From Eubacterium sp. (lineage in GTDB: Bacteria; Bacillota; Clostridia; Lachnospirales; Lachnospiraceae), in contig JAIKXQ010000090.1 of NCBI GenBank assembly GCA_024684035.1, positions 1-52,150 of the forward strand: 52,150 nt of DNA, read 5' to 3'. The notes under the pieces are model-generated. The model was not told the origin of the DNA. It worked only from the letters and a program-made list of their open reading frames with translations, and searched no databases. The translations under genes were made by a program, and so were the position numbers. The number at the start of each line of letters is the position of its first letter. The stretch's first letter is position 1. Below are positions 25,434 to 34,323 of the stretch, in pieces.

Positions 25434-26846
25434 TTAACCTATACTTCCCTTCATCTCAAGACGGATCAGATTGTTCATCTCAACCGCGTACTCGAGAGGG
25501 AGTTCTTTACCTACATTGTCGGCGAAGCCGCTGACGATCAGTGCCCTCGCGTCTTCCTCCGTGAGGCCTCTGCTCATAAGGTAGAAGACAGCATCGTCAC
25601 TGATTCGTCCGATCTTTGCCTCGTGTCCGATATCCGCCTGCTGTGTGCGGATATCCATGGCCGGGATCGTATCGGATCTGGAAATATCATCCAGCATCAG
25701 TGACTGACAGGAGACAGAAGATTTACTGTTCTTTGCCTGCTTATTCACAACGATGGAACTGCGGAAAGTACTGATACCGCCGCTCTTGGAGATGGATCTC
25801 GTGCTTACATATGAGGAAGTGTCCGGTGCGTTGTGTACCATTTTGCATCCTGTATCCAGATTCTGTCCGTTTCCGGCAAAGGTAACGCCGGTAAACTCGG
25901 CTCTGGATCCCCGTCCGGCCAGGACACTCATGGGGTAGAGATAGGATACGTGAGAGCCGAAGGAACCGGAGATCCACTCGATCTTGCCGCCCTCTTCGCA
26001 TTTCGCCCTCTTCGTATTCAGGTTGTACATGTTCTTGGACCAGTTCTCGATGGTCGAATAACGCAGGGTTGCGTTTTTTCCGACGAAGAGCTCTACGCAG
26101 CCGGCATGAAGATTTGCCACATTATATTTCGGCGCAGAACAGCCTTCGATAAAGTGGAGATATGCGTCATCATCCACAATAATCAGGGTGTGCTCAAACT
26201 GGCCGGCTCCCTTGGCGTTCAGTCGGAAATAAGACTGAAGCGGAATGTCCAGATGAACCCCCTTCGGTACGTATACAAAAGATCCGCCGGACCAAACTGC
26301 TCCGTGAAGAGCGGCAAACTTGTGATCTGTCGGGGGAACCAGTTTCATGAAATGACTCTTGATCATATCCGCGTACTCGCCCCGCATGGCGCTCTCAAGA
26401 TCCGTATAGATAACGCCCTGCTCAGCAACGGAATCCTGAAGATTGTGATACACCAGCTCGGAGTCATACTGAGCGCCGACACCTGCCAGAGACGCTCTCT
26501 CCGCCTGGGGAATTCCCAGACGCTCAAAGGTATCTTTGATGTCCTCCGGCACATCATCCCAGTCATTGGCCATACGCTTTGCGTTCGGACGGACATAGGT
26601 GACAATATTGTCCATATCCAGTCCTTCAATGGAAGGACCCCAGTCCGGAACCTCTGATTTGTTGTAGATTTCCAGGGATTTGAGACGGAAATCTCTCATC
26701 CAGTCCGGATCATTTTTTTCTTTTGAGATTTCAAGGATCGTATCCGCAGTCAAACCTTCTTCAATCCGCCATTCGTTGTCCTCTGACTTCTTGAAGTCGT
26801 ACATGCTTCGGTCGATATCCTCAACCTGTGCTTTCTCTTTTGCCAT
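25434..26846 (-). CDS. sufB: Fe-S cluster scaffold subunit SufB
   Basis: 470 residues, the core scaffold on which Fe-S clusters are built. The segments GGSFVYVPKGVHLDIPLQSY, CSAPKYNVANLHAGCVELF and SCQSLMLDDISRSDTIPAM are characteristic; the last two carry conserved Cys residues. The start ATG follows AAGGAGCGGTT. It lies 15 bp after sufC and 10 bp before sufD. Confidence 0.97.
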   Translation of the reverse strand: MAKEKAQVEDIDRSMYDFKKSEDNEWRIEEGLTADTILEISKEKNDPDWMRDFRLKSLEIYNKSEVPDWGPSIEGLDMDNIVTYVRPNAKRMANDWDDVPEDIKDTFERLGIPQAERASLAGVGAQYDSELVYHNLQDSVAEQGVIYTDLESAMRGEYADMIKSHFMKLVPPTDHKFAALHGAVWSGGSFVYVPKGVHLDIPLQSYFRLNAKGAGQFEHTLIIVDDDAYLHFIEGCSAPKYNVANLHAGCVELFVGKNATLRYSTIENWSKNMYNLNTKRAKCEEGGKIEWISGSFGSHVSYLYPMSVLAGRGSRAEFTGVTFAGNGQNLDTGCKMVHNAPDTSSYVSTRSISKSGGISTFRSSIVVNKQAKNSKSSVSCQSLMLDDISRSDTIPAMDIRTQQADIGHEAKIGRISDDAVFYLMSRGLTEEDARALIVSGFADNVGKELPLEYAVEMNNLIRLEMKGSIG

Positions 26847-26861
26847 AACCGCTCCTTATTC

Positions 26862-27608
26862 TTATGCCTTCAGGAATCTCTCGAATCCGTTTTCATTGAT
26901 TTCTTCAACCAGGCTCGCATCACCGTTCTCAACAATTTTTCCGTCCACAAGTACATGGGTGTGATCCACGTGAAGGGACTCCAGGATACGGGTGCTGTGC
27001 GTGATGATGATGAGCGCTCCGTCCAGGTTCTTCTGGTATTCCTGAACACCCTGGGACACGGTGCGGACAGCATCAACATCCAGTCCGGAGTCTGTCTCGT
27101 CGAGAATGGCGAGGGTCGGCTTCAGCATAAGAAGCTGAAGGATTTCGGCTTTCTTTTTCTCACCGCCGGAGAAGCCCACGTTGAGGTCTCTCTCTGCGTA
27201 AGAATGATCCATATTCAGCACATCCATGGCAAGGGCAATTTTCTTTCTGAAATCCCAGAGACGTACTCTCTCACCGGTTCTCTGCTCCAGAGCGTTGCGG
27301 ATAAAGTTTCCGAGACTGATTCCCGGAACTTCCAGCGGATTCTGGAAGGACATAAACAGTCCGTCCTTTGCTCTCTCATTTACCGGAACATCGCTCAGAC
27401 TTTTTCCATTAAAAATGATCTCGCCTCCGGTGACTGTATAATTCGGATTTCCCATGAGAGCATTGCCAAGGGTGGACTTACCTGCTCCGTTGGGTCCCAT
27501 CAGAACGTGTGTCTCTCCCCTGTTTACGGTGAGATCCACTCCCTTCAGAATTTCTTTTTCTTCTACACTGACTGACAGGTTCTTCACCTGCAACAAAGCG
27601 TCTGCCAT
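26862..27608 (-). CDS. sufC: Fe-S assembly ATPase SufC
   Basis: ABC-type ATPase of the SufBCD complex, about 248 residues. Walker A GPNGAGKSTLGNAL is near residue 36, the signature region reads NVGFSGGEKKKAEILQLL, and Walker B is LAILDETDSGLDVDAV. The start was set at MADALLQVKN because GGAGGAAGTT immediately precedes that ATG. An in-frame TTG seven codons earlier would use the SD itself as coding sequence. It is the first gene of sufCBDSU-ywiB, a strong sigma-A promoter lying about 155 bp upstream. Confidence 0.96.
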   Translation of the reverse strand: MADALLQVKNLSVSVEEKEILKGVDLTVNRGETHVLMGPNGAGKSTLGNALMGNPNYTVTGGEIIFNGKSLSDVPVNERAKDGLFMSFQNPLEVPGISLGNFIRNALEQRTGERVRLWDFRKKIALAMDVLNMDHSYAERDLNVGFSGGEKKKAEILQLLMLKPTLAILDETDSGLDVDAVRTVSQGVQEYQKNLDGALIIITHSTRILESLHVDHTHVLVDGKIVENGDASLVEEINENGFERFLKA

Positions 27609-27762
27609 AACTTCCTCCATCTTTTCCAAAAACTGTTCCTACATACCTGCAAATCTATGGAAACGCCGATTCATCAGCGTTTGCTTATGCCAGTTGTTCT
27701 TTACCCGCTTCCCTGTTCCCGGAATAAACCCGAGTAAATTACTGCACTTTTTAGCGTTTTTC

Positions 27763-27791
27763 ATTATATAACACCACTTTCCGATATGCAA
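27763..27791 (-). promoter_or_regulatory. sigma-A promoter of the suf operon
   Basis: On the minus strand TTGCAT (27791-27786), 17-nt spacer, TATAAT (27768-27763). The leader to sufC is about 150 nt and includes a small AACGC...GCGTT hairpin. The rest of the 27609-27867 gap shows no further gene. Confidence 0.8.
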
Positions 27792-27867
27792 GGAAATGTG
27801 TCCTATAGCCGGTACTGTGTTTTTTTGATAACCGCGGCAATGTGGAACCGCCAAAGAATCGGTCGCG

Positions 27868-28665
27868 CTAATCCGCGACGCCGATTTCATAGTATCTGCA
27901 CAGACCGATCTCCGACGTATCCAGATATCGAAGGGAATGCGTCCAGCCATCCGCAACAGTGAGATAAGTCTTTCGATACGACTTTTCCCCCTCTCCCGCA
28001 TCATCTTTGCTCATCACTTCCACATAGCCGTAGCACACCAGGTGATGGCTTCCATAGCAGGGATGATGATGCAGCTGTAAATAAAGAAGATTTCCCTTCT
28101 GAAGAGAGCGCAGATACTGTCCCTTCCGGACGGGAATCACGCTTTTCACCAGCACCTCCGGCTTTCCGGCCTGCCATTTGTTTCCCGGCTTCCACTTCGT
28201 CCCCCTGCCTCCCGGCCAGGTCAAGCGGCAGGGAATCCCGTAGAACCGGAAACAGCTCTTCAGATAAAATCCTGTAAGGAGATCATAGGTGCCCCCGAAC
28301 CTCTTGAGGAAATCCATATTCCAGTAAAAACGGTGGCGGATTCCGATCTCGCTCACCTTCTCAAAGACGTCCGTCTGGGACGGAAAAAATCCGGAAGGCT
28401 CTGCTGTCCCCTCCGCCTCTGCGGGACTGACGAGATAGTGGTAGCGCTTGTTCATGGCAGTGATAATATTCGTGATCGCCGTCGGACCGCAATGACGGAC
28501 AAACCCTCCCTGAAGGGCGGCAAACTGCCCGGTGGTGGCATGGGACATCCACCTCTCCCAACGGTTCACTCTCTTTACCTCCTCAAAGGGAAGATGATAC
28601 TTCTTCTGCGCATCGGCCACCGGATCTGTGATTACACTCTGTCTTTTTCTTGTTCGCAAAGGCAT
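27868..28665 (-). CDS. peptidase C39-like cysteine protease homologue
   Basis: 265 residues, no signal peptide. The nucleophile motif GGFVRHCGPTAITNII (Cys near residue 59) matches the C39-like papain fold, followed late by GSHHLVCYGYVEV (catalytic His) and TYLTVADGWT (the Asp position). A basic Trp/Gly/Lys-rich insert lies between (WPGGRGTKWKPGNKW). The triad looks intact, so it could be active inside the cell, or exported by a non-classical route. The start ATG follows GGAGGATATAGT. It is divergent from the stomatin gene and upstream of suf, with no clear terminator. Substrate unknown. Confidence 0.7.
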   Translation of the reverse strand: MPLRTRKRQSVITDPVADAQKKYHLPFEEVKRVNRWERWMSHATTGQFAALQGGFVRHCGPTAITNIITAMNKRYHYLVSPAEAEGTAEPSGFFPSQTDVFEKVSEIGIRHRFYWNMDFLKRFGGTYDLLTGFYLKSCFRFYGIPCRLTWPGGRGTKWKPGNKWQAGKPEVLVKSVIPVRKGQYLRSLQKGNLLYLQLHHHPCYGSHHLVCYGYVEVMSKDDAGEGEKSYRKTYLTVADGWTHSLRYLDTSEIGLCRYYEIGVAD

Positions 28666-28837
28666 ACTATATCCTCCTGCTGATTCTCTTTTCTTTCTCT
28701 CAATACATCATATCGTCAATCAGAAAATAGATGCAACCATCCCGCAGAAATGTTATAATAATTTTCAGATTTTTGCGTAATTTCATGCAATTAGCGCAAA
28801 AAATCACAATACCAAAACGAACCAAGGAGGTTACATA

Positions 28838-29881
28838 ATGGGTGGATTTATTTTCGTACTTGTTATTCTTTTCCTGATCCTGTGGCTTATTTTTGCGAAC
28901 ATTCGCATCGTACCGCAGGGAGATGCTTTTGTCATTGAGCATCTGGGCCAGTACAAATCTACATGGAATGCAGGAATTCATTTCAAGGTTCCGATCATTG
29001 AGAGAATTTCCAAGAGAGTTTCACTGAAGGAGCAGGTGCTCGACTTCCCGCCGCAGCCGGTAATCACAAAGGATAACGTTACCATGATGATCGACTCTGT
29101 CGTATTCTGCTACGTATTTGATCCGAAACTCTACACCTACGGTGTTGAGAATCCGATCGCCGGTCTGCAGAACCTTTCTGCCACAACACTCCGTAACATC
29201 ATCGGTGAGATGGAGCTCGACCAGACTCTTACCAGCCGTGATGAGATCAACGGAAAAATGCAGATGATCCTGGATTCCGCGACAGATCCCTGGGGTATCA
29301 AGGTTACCCGTGTAGAGATTAAAAATATCCAGCCGCCGAAAGAGATTGAGGAAGTCATGACCAAGCAGATGCGTGCAGAGCGTGAGCGTCGTCAGACAGT
29401 TCTCGAGGCGCAGGCACATCAGGAAGCCGTTGTCAGCCGTGCAGAAGGTGACAAGAAGGCAAAAATCCTCGCAGCCGAAGCAGAGCGTGATTCTCAGATC
29501 GCCCTTGCGGAAGGACGCGCAAAGTCCATCGAGCTCGTATATCAGGCTGAGGCCGACGGTCTTCGTCAGATCAAGGCAGCTCAGATCGATGAGTCCGTTC
29601 TCCGACTGAAGGGCATCGAGGCTCTCAAAGAGGTATCCGACGGACGCGCAACCAAGATCTATATGCCTTCTGATCTCACAAACATCATCTCTTCTCTGGG
29701 TGTTGCAGGTGAGGCTCTTGGCATCGGTGATCACACACCGGTTGACCGCACAAAGAAACCGGCTCCGGTTCCGGCAACTGATCCGTGTCTGACTGACGAG
29801 ACAAGCCGCCAGGGCATCGAGGCAGCAAGTACCACCGCGCATTTCAGTATGGAAATGAGCGAGCGGACACACAGATCATAA
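28838..29881 (+). CDS. SPFH/band-7 (stomatin/QmcA-like) membrane protein
   Basis: 347 residues. The N-terminal TM segment (GFIFVLVILFLILWLIFANI) is followed by the SPFH domain (RIVPQGDAFVIEHLGQYKST through about residue 180). A long charged coiled coil covers about residues 185-250 (MRAERERRQTVLEAQAHQEA), and the tail is Thr/Ala-rich. Such proteins oligomerise in membrane microdomains and scaffold proteases such as FtsH. No NfeD partner gene is adjacent, so it stands alone. The start ATG follows AAGGAGGTTACATA, and a strong terminator follows. Confidence 0.93.
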   Translation: MGGFIFVLVILFLILWLIFANIRIVPQGDAFVIEHLGQYKSTWNAGIHFKVPIIERISKRVSLKEQVLDFPPQPVITKDNVTMMIDSVVFCYVFDPKLYTYGVENPIAGLQNLSATTLRNIIGEMELDQTLTSRDEINGKMQMILDSATDPWGIKVTRVEIKNIQPPKEIEEVMTKQMRAERERRQTVLEAQAHQEAVVSRAEGDKKAKILAAEAERDSQIALAEGRAKSIELVYQAEADGLRQIKAAQIDESVLRLKGIEALKEVSDGRATKIYMPSDLTNIISSLGVAGEALGIGDHTPVDRTKKPAPVPATDPCLTDETSRQGIEAASTTAHFSMEMSERTHRS

Positions 29882-29907
29882 TTGGTCATATATAAAACAG
29901 AAGCAGG

Positions 29908-29966
29908 GACTGCCGCACGCAGAAGTTCCGGAACCACCGGCTTTCTTTGTGCGGCAGTCTTTTTCT
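29908..29966 (+). terminator. rho-independent terminator after the stomatin gene
   Basis: GACTGCCGCAC (29908-29918) and GTGCGGCAGTC (29949-29959) followed by TTTTTC. Confidence 0.85.
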
Positions 29967-29980
29967 GTCCACCTGATCTG

Positions 29981-29989
29981 TGCTATACT
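29981..29989 (+). promoter_or_regulatory. extended -10 promoter of the permease-trmO pair
   Basis: TGCTATACT: TG one base before a TATACT -10 box (29984-29989), with no clear -35. The start codon lies about 90 nt downstream. Confidence 0.45.
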
Positions 29990-30085
29990 TTATGCCGGCA
30001 CTGATAAAGTAAAAATCACGCAAAAACATCGTGGTTCCGCCGTCCCTTCTTTGACAGGAACCAGAGCGAAAGGAGTCTACGAACA

Positions 30086-31354
30086 TTGAAGATACTGGCA
30101 ATCACAGCGTTTGCAGCCATGTACGTGCTGATGACGCTTTTTTCAAAGAAAAGAGTGTGGTTCGTCCTTGCGACAGCAGTTCTTTTCCTCTGCGCGGGAA
30201 TCATCCCGCTCTCACACATTCCATCCACCATCAACTGGAACGTCCTTATGATGATGACCGGAACCATGGTTCTGGTCTACTATTTTATCGAGTCGAAGAT
30301 GCCGAACCTGATCGCGGACACCCTGCTGGATATCTCTCCGAACGTCATGTGGGTCACGATCTTCATGTCCCTGTTCTCCGGTCTCATCTCCGCTTTTATC
30401 GACAATGTGGCCACTGTTCTCATGGTAGCTCCTGTGGGCCTTGCCATCTGCAAAAAGTTGAAGATCTCTCCGGTTCCCATGGTTCTTGCCATTGCCGTTT
30501 CCTCGAATCTGCAGGGCGCAGCCACTCTGGTGGGCGATACAACCTCGATCATGCTGGGCGCCTACGCCAAAATGGACTTTACCGATTTCTTCTGGATGAA
30601 CGGAAGACCCGGTATTTTCTTTGCTGTTGAGCTCGGAGCCGTCATGACCGTCCCTGTCATGCTCTTCCTTTTCCGCAAAGATAAACAGAGCGTGCAGGCT
30701 GATCAGAAGACAAAGGTCACCGACTATGCCCCAACCTTCCTTTTGATCACCATGGTCGCCGCTCTGATTATCGCCTCCTTCAACAAGGATAAACCGGAGA
30801 TCACCAACGGTCTGATCTGCTGCATCGCAGCCCTCATCGCTGTCCTCCTCGGTCTCCTGAAATCCTCCGGAACAACACATGCCCTGGGCGCCCTGAAGAG
30901 CATTGATTTCGAGACACTCCTGCTTCTCACAGGTCTATTTGTTGTCATTGAAGGAATCACCGAAGTCGGCCTGATCGACGATATCGCCGCGGTTCTTGGC
31001 GGCGTCGGAGGAAAAAACCTCTTTCTTCTCTACACAATTATCGTCTGGGGTTCGGTACTGGCGTCGGCCTTCATCGACAACATCCCCTACGTGGCGACCA
31101 TGCTGCCGGTTATCCGCGGAATCTGTTCGGCAAACAATCTTCCGCCCATGCTTCTGTTCTTCGGTCTTCTGATCGGCGCAACCCTGGGAGGAAACCTGAC
31201 GCCCATCGGCGCCTCCGCAAATATCACAGCTGCAGGTCTCCTGAAGAAAAACGGCTATCCCAGCAGTTTCAAGGATTTTGCAAAGATCGGTATCCCCTTC
31301 ACCCTCGTAGCTGTCATTTCCGGCTACCTGTTCATCTGGATCGTCTGGAGCTGA
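30086..31354 (+). CDS. ArsB/NhaD-type (ion transporter superfamily) permease
   Basis: 422 residues with about 11 TM segments. Two inverted-repeat halves are marked by paired motifs: FIDNVATVLMVAP in the first and FIDNIPYVATMLP in the second. Each is followed by a substrate-hairpin region (GDTTSIMLGAYAKM and LTPIGASANITAAG). Members exchange Na+/H+, arsenite or dicarboxylates; the ion here cannot be assigned. The start is TTG at 30086 behind AAAGGAG with a 10-nt spacer. Starting at the next ATG (30119) would remove part of the first TM segment. The trmO gene follows after 7 nt, so the two are cotranscribed. Confidence 0.85.
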   Translation: MKILAITAFAAMYVLMTLFSKKRVWFVLATAVLFLCAGIIPLSHIPSTINWNVLMMMTGTMVLVYYFIESKMPNLIADTLLDISPNVMWVTIFMSLFSGLISAFIDNVATVLMVAPVGLAICKKLKISPVPMVLAIAVSSNLQGAATLVGDTTSIMLGAYAKMDFTDFFWMNGRPGIFFAVELGAVMTVPVMLFLFRKDKQSVQADQKTKVTDYAPTFLLITMVAALIIASFNKDKPEITNGLICCIAALIAVLLGLLKSSGTTHALGALKSIDFETLLLLTGLFVVIEGITEVGLIDDIAAVLGGVGGKNLFLLYTIIVWGSVLASAFIDNIPYVATMLPVIRGICSANNLPPMLLFFGLLIGATLGGNLTPIGASANITAAGLLKKNGYPSSFKDFAKIGIPFTLVAVISGYLFIWIVWS

Positions 31355-31361
31355 ATCTACT

Positions 31362-32060
31362 ATGAATAGTATGGAAATAAAACCGATTGCCTATATCCAT
31401 AGTCCCTTCCCGGAAAAATTCGGCATTCCCAGGCAGAGCGGCCTGGCGGACACCAGGGCCGAAATCGTCCTGGAGAGCGAATACGCCTCTGCGGAAGCTG
31501 TACGGGGTCTGGAGGGATACAATTATATCTGGATCATCTGGCAGTTCTCCGCAAATGCGGGAAAGCCATGGCACTCCACCGTCCGGCCGCCAAGACTGGG
31601 TGGAAACACAAGAGTAGGTGTATTTGCGACCCGGTCGCCCTTCCGTCCGAACCCTCTGGGTCTGTCCTCCGTTCACCTCGATGCCGTGTCCTGCTACAAC
31701 GGAAAAGTCACTCTCCATGTGAGCGGCGCCGACCTCATGGACGGAACACCAATCTATGACATCAAGCCTTACATCCCCTACGCGGACTGCCACCCGGATG
31801 CCGTCGGCGGTTTTACCGATCAGACCGAACGCCGCGTCCTTGAGGTAAAAATACCGGAAGAAGTCCGGCGAAAAATCCCTGCCTCTGTCACGCCGCAGAG
31901 CATTGAGGAGCTGACACAGGTACTCGCCCAGGATCCCCGCCCCTCCTATCAGCATGATCCTGCGCGTGTCTACGGCTTGTCCTTCGAGTCTCTGAGCGTA
32001 CACTTCACTGTGGATGAATACAAGGTTATTGTGCAGGACATCACGCTAAATGAACTTTGA
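31362..32060 (+). CDS. trmO: TrmO-family tRNA (t6A37) N6-methyltransferase
   Basis: 232 residues, TsaA/YaeB fold, an SAM-dependent enzyme that methylates t6A37 in some threonine tRNAs. The N-terminal barrel starts IKPIAYIHSPFPEKFGIPRQ. The family core is GVFATRSPFRPNPLGLSSV, followed by GADLMDGTPIYDIKPYIPY. The C-terminal domain with DPRPSYQHD is the TrmO-specific extension. The start at 31362 or the in-frame ATG three codons later are both possible. A dispersed repeat (copy C) begins inside the stop codon. Confidence 0.88.
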   Translation: MNSMEIKPIAYIHSPFPEKFGIPRQSGLADTRAEIVLESEYASAEAVRGLEGYNYIWIIWQFSANAGKPWHSTVRPPRLGGNTRVGVFATRSPFRPNPLGLSSVHLDAVSCYNGKVTLHVSGADLMDGTPIYDIKPYIPYADCHPDAVGGFTDQTERRVLEVKIPEEVRRKIPASVTPQSIEELTQVLAQDPRPSYQHDPARVYGLSFESLSVHFTVDEYKVIVQDITLNEL

Positions 32061-32235
32061 ACAAAGTCCGTAAGCGGACTTCGACTCCCCCAGCCCCTCA
32101 CTCCTCCCGGTGAGCGCAGCTGGACGAAAGGCGTGCGAGCAGAATCGCGTAAGCGATCTTCTTATCTGCGAGCTGCGCATCTAAGCGGAGCGTTATGGTA
32201 TAGGGATTGCGGAGCAATTTCCTATACCATAACAC
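32059..32235. repeat. dispersed terminator-associated repeat, copy C (longest)
   Basis: The modules run in order: GAACAAAGTCCG with a small AAGTCCG/CGGACTT hairpin; a CCCCTCA-rich stretch; an AATCGC/GCGATC hairpin; GCTGCGCATCTAAGCGG; and the main hairpin with arms TTATGGTATAGG and CCTATACCATAA (32193-32232). It starts at the second base of the trmO stop codon and fills nearly the whole intergenic region. Confidence 0.8.
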
Positions 32236-32280
32236 AAACAGCCTGCGCATCTCCGAACCGGAGACAGCGCAGGCTGTTTT
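32236..32280. terminator. bidirectional terminator between trmO and the GH42-like gene
   Basis: AAACAGCCTGCGC (32236-32248) and GCGCAGGCTGTTT (32267-32279), perfect 13-bp stem. It is followed by a T-run on the plus strand and by TTTGTGTTATGG on the minus strand, where it touches repeat copy C. Confidence 0.85.
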
Positions 32281-32299
32281 TCTCTTATTCTTGTTCTGC

Positions 32300-33889
32300 T
32301 TAAATTCTGTGCTTGAGCACCACCACGCCCCAGTCTTTGAGATCGATGGGGTTTCCTCTGCGGTACTTTCTTCCTGTGATCAGGTCTTCCACCTGATCGT
32401 AGGGACAGGAAATGCACCTGTTCTCTGAAGTGTAATTGAAACCGAAGGTCATCTCTGTCTTCGGCGAGATCATTCCACTGCGATATGCCATGGGCCAGCA
32501 GGAGGCGGGCAGGCTGATTCCAGCAGACTCTACAGCCCTCTTTACAATTCTCTCCAGTACGTCCTTGTCAGGAAAACAGCCGATGTACCATGCCGTCCCC
32601 TTTCCGTAACTGTGGCTTGTGATTGCCGCATACCTGCCCCAATAGTGATGGGTGTAACCGTATACGCAGTCGACTTCATTCGCGTTCAGAAGTTCCGCAA
32701 AATGGAAGATCGGCTTCCCCGCGACCGTAACATTCGCGGCACCCACTACCTTCTCGTAAGAGGCACCGAAGACAGCCGTCATTCCGTGCGGAAGCGGGCC
32801 GTCGTGAATCTTCGCCTTCTCATTGGCACGAAAGGACATCACGGTGCTGACCAGCACACCGCCGGCTTTCACAAATCTTTTCAGATTGCGGATCAGTTTC
32901 TCGGAGGCACTGTACAACGAAGGCGTGACGATCAGATCATAACTGTCCTTCAGCTCCGTATCGCCAATAGCCGCCTCGTCCGTCACATCACACGCCACGT
33001 TCATGCGGTACAAGAGATCGTAATACCTGTGGAGGATTTCACTGTATCCGGGTGTATCCGCAGACTCCTCGGAGGAATCTGACGGAAACATCTTGAACAG
33101 CTGCTGATCCGCGATCACAGCCGCCCTGCAATTTGCCTTGTAATTCCTCAGAGACGGTCCGATCTTCTGCAGCGCAGCACCGGCCTCAGCAATCTCATCA
33201 TATAATTCCCCGGAAAAAATATGCTTCAGGGAGCTTCCTCTGCACACCGATCCCATACTGCTGGACGTTCTGCTTTCGCGAAGCACAACGCCTCTTGCGC
33301 CGTAGGCAAAGACAGAGAGTATCTGCAGCTTCAACTGACCGGGGTAGGGCATGGTCTTCCAGTCCTCCGGGATTTCAATCTCCGCTACTCTGAACGGCTT
33401 CTTCACTCCGGGCGTTTTGCTCACGTTCTCATCCCCGGAATTCTCCGCACTCTCTCCCTCTGTATAATCATAGCCGCCCCGGGATGAATCACCACAGAAT
33501 GCGGTCTCCGCACCCGTCATCTGATCCTGTACGGCAGCTCTTGGGGACAACAGCTCCACGAACTCCTGTCCTCTGCGTCGAACGTCTTCGACGCCTTTCA
33601 TCAGTTCCGCGTCATCACATACTTGAAAACCGATTACGCAATCCAAAGCACCGGCCGTTTCCAAAAACTGTCGGAAGCCGGGATCACCGGCATCGGCTCC
33701 GCTGACATCGATCACCACCTGCATGCTGTTCTCCCCGCAGCACTTCAGTACCTCCGATGCAAACTTTCCCATTTCCAGAAATACAGTATTGATTCCGGCA
33801 TCATGGAGTTGATGAATACTCTTCTCCAGCTTCTCATATGGGAGACCCTCAGGTTTCCAGGCCAGACCATAGATAAGTTCCTTTATCAT
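32300..33889 (-). CDS. reduced GH42-like (beta-galactosidase family) protein
   Basis: About 529 residues; GH42 enzymes usually have 650-700. The first 100 residues keep the barrel opening (YEKLEKSIHQLHDAGINTVF). The barrel is then shortened: the family's WH(V/I)xNE acid/base motif appears as IGFQVCDDAEL, without NE. A low-complexity Ser/Glu/Gly insert follows. The segment MPYPGQLKLQILSVFAYGAR matches the family's APGMVRLW stretch, and RAAVIADQQ then KAGGVLVSTVMSF match the trimerisation domain. So the fold is recognisable but catalysis is doubtful. The start was set at MIKELIYG (AAAGG, 7-nt spacer); an upstream ATG at 33916 is possible. Confidence 0.7.
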   Translation of the reverse strand: MIKELIYGLAWKPEGLPYEKLEKSIHQLHDAGINTVFLEMGKFASEVLKCCGENSMQVVIDVSGADAGDPGFRQFLETAGALDCVIGFQVCDDAELMKGVEDVRRRGQEFVELLSPRAAVQDQMTGAETAFCGDSSRGGYDYTEGESAENSGDENVSKTPGVKKPFRVAEIEIPEDWKTMPYPGQLKLQILSVFAYGARGVVLRESRTSSSMGSVCRGSSLKHIFSGELYDEIAEAGAALQKIGPSLRNYKANCRAAVIADQQLFKMFPSDSSEESADTPGYSEILHRYYDLLYRMNVACDVTDEAAIGDTELKDSYDLIVTPSLYSASEKLIRNLKRFVKAGGVLVSTVMSFRANEKAKIHDGPLPHGMTAVFGASYEKVVGAANVTVAGKPIFHFAELLNANEVDCVYGYTHHYWGRYAAITSHSYGKGTAWYIGCFPDKDVLERIVKRAVESAGISLPASCWPMAYRSGMISPKTEMTFGFNYTSENRCISCPYDQVEDLITGRKYRRGNPIDLKDWGVVVLKHRI

Positions 33890-34107
33890 GTATATGCCTT
33901 TCTGCATTCCCCTCATACAACCCTTAGTTTATATTATACTATGATTTCATGCAGATGAAAACCTATGGTTTTTCCACAAATCCCCCACTTTTGCCCTTCC
34001 GCAGGGGGATACTCTGTCACCGACGCTCCATTTTATCCCGTTTTTTCGTTTTATTTCTCCACTTTTTGATCCTTTTCCCCACAACGCCACCGGCCTCGCG
34101 TGTAGTG

Positions 34108-34156
34108 CTTTTGTCTCATGGGAAATTCGGAGGAATTAATTTCTTATGAGATAAAT
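34108..34156. repeat. dispersed terminator-associated hairpin, copy E1
   Basis: Left arm TTTTGTCTCATGGGAAATTC, loop around GGAG, right arm GAATTAATTTCTTATGAGAT. The left arm is identical to that of copy B, while the right arm has drifted. It abuts the palindrome at 34158-34179. The stretch 33917-34107 upstream holds no recognisable feature. Confidence 0.75.
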
Positions 34157-34157
34157 A

Positions 34158-34179
34158 AGAATGTCGCTAGCGACATTCT
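34158..34179. other. 22-bp perfect palindrome
   Basis: Half-site AGAATGTCGCT followed by its exact reverse complement. On the minus strand it is followed by TATTTATCTCATAAG, the edge of copy E1. It occupies the slot that terminator hairpins hold beside other copies. Confidence 0.8.
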
Positions 34180-34196
34180 CGCGCCGAGCGCGGATG

Positions 34197-34284
34197 CAAC
34201 GCATCTACATATTGCGCGAGTGCGCATCCCGCGGAGCGTTTTGTGTTATAGAAATTCCGGAGGAATTTCCTATAACATCAAAAA
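34197..34284. repeat. dispersed terminator-associated hairpin, copy E2
   Basis: Entry module TGCGCATCCCGCGGAGCGTT, then a stem with left arm TTTTGTGTTATAGAAATTCC and right arm GGAATTTCCTATAACATC, ending in AAAAAA that becomes the T-run of the pgm terminator. Confidence 0.8.
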
Positions 34285-34306
34285 AGGGCTGCCTTTCGGC
34301 AGCCCT
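34279..34306 (-). terminator. rho-independent terminator after phosphoglucomutase
   Basis: AGGGCTGCC (34285-34293), loop TTTC, GGCAGCCCT (34298-34306). On the minus strand TTTTTTGATG follows. Confidence 0.9.
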
Positions 34307-34323
34307 GATCATTCGGTCATTCC

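Noticed and set aside
27639-27762. Short frame starting at the ATG that overlaps the suf -10 box
   Set aside because: The ATG lies inside the -10, upstream of the transcription start, and has no SD.
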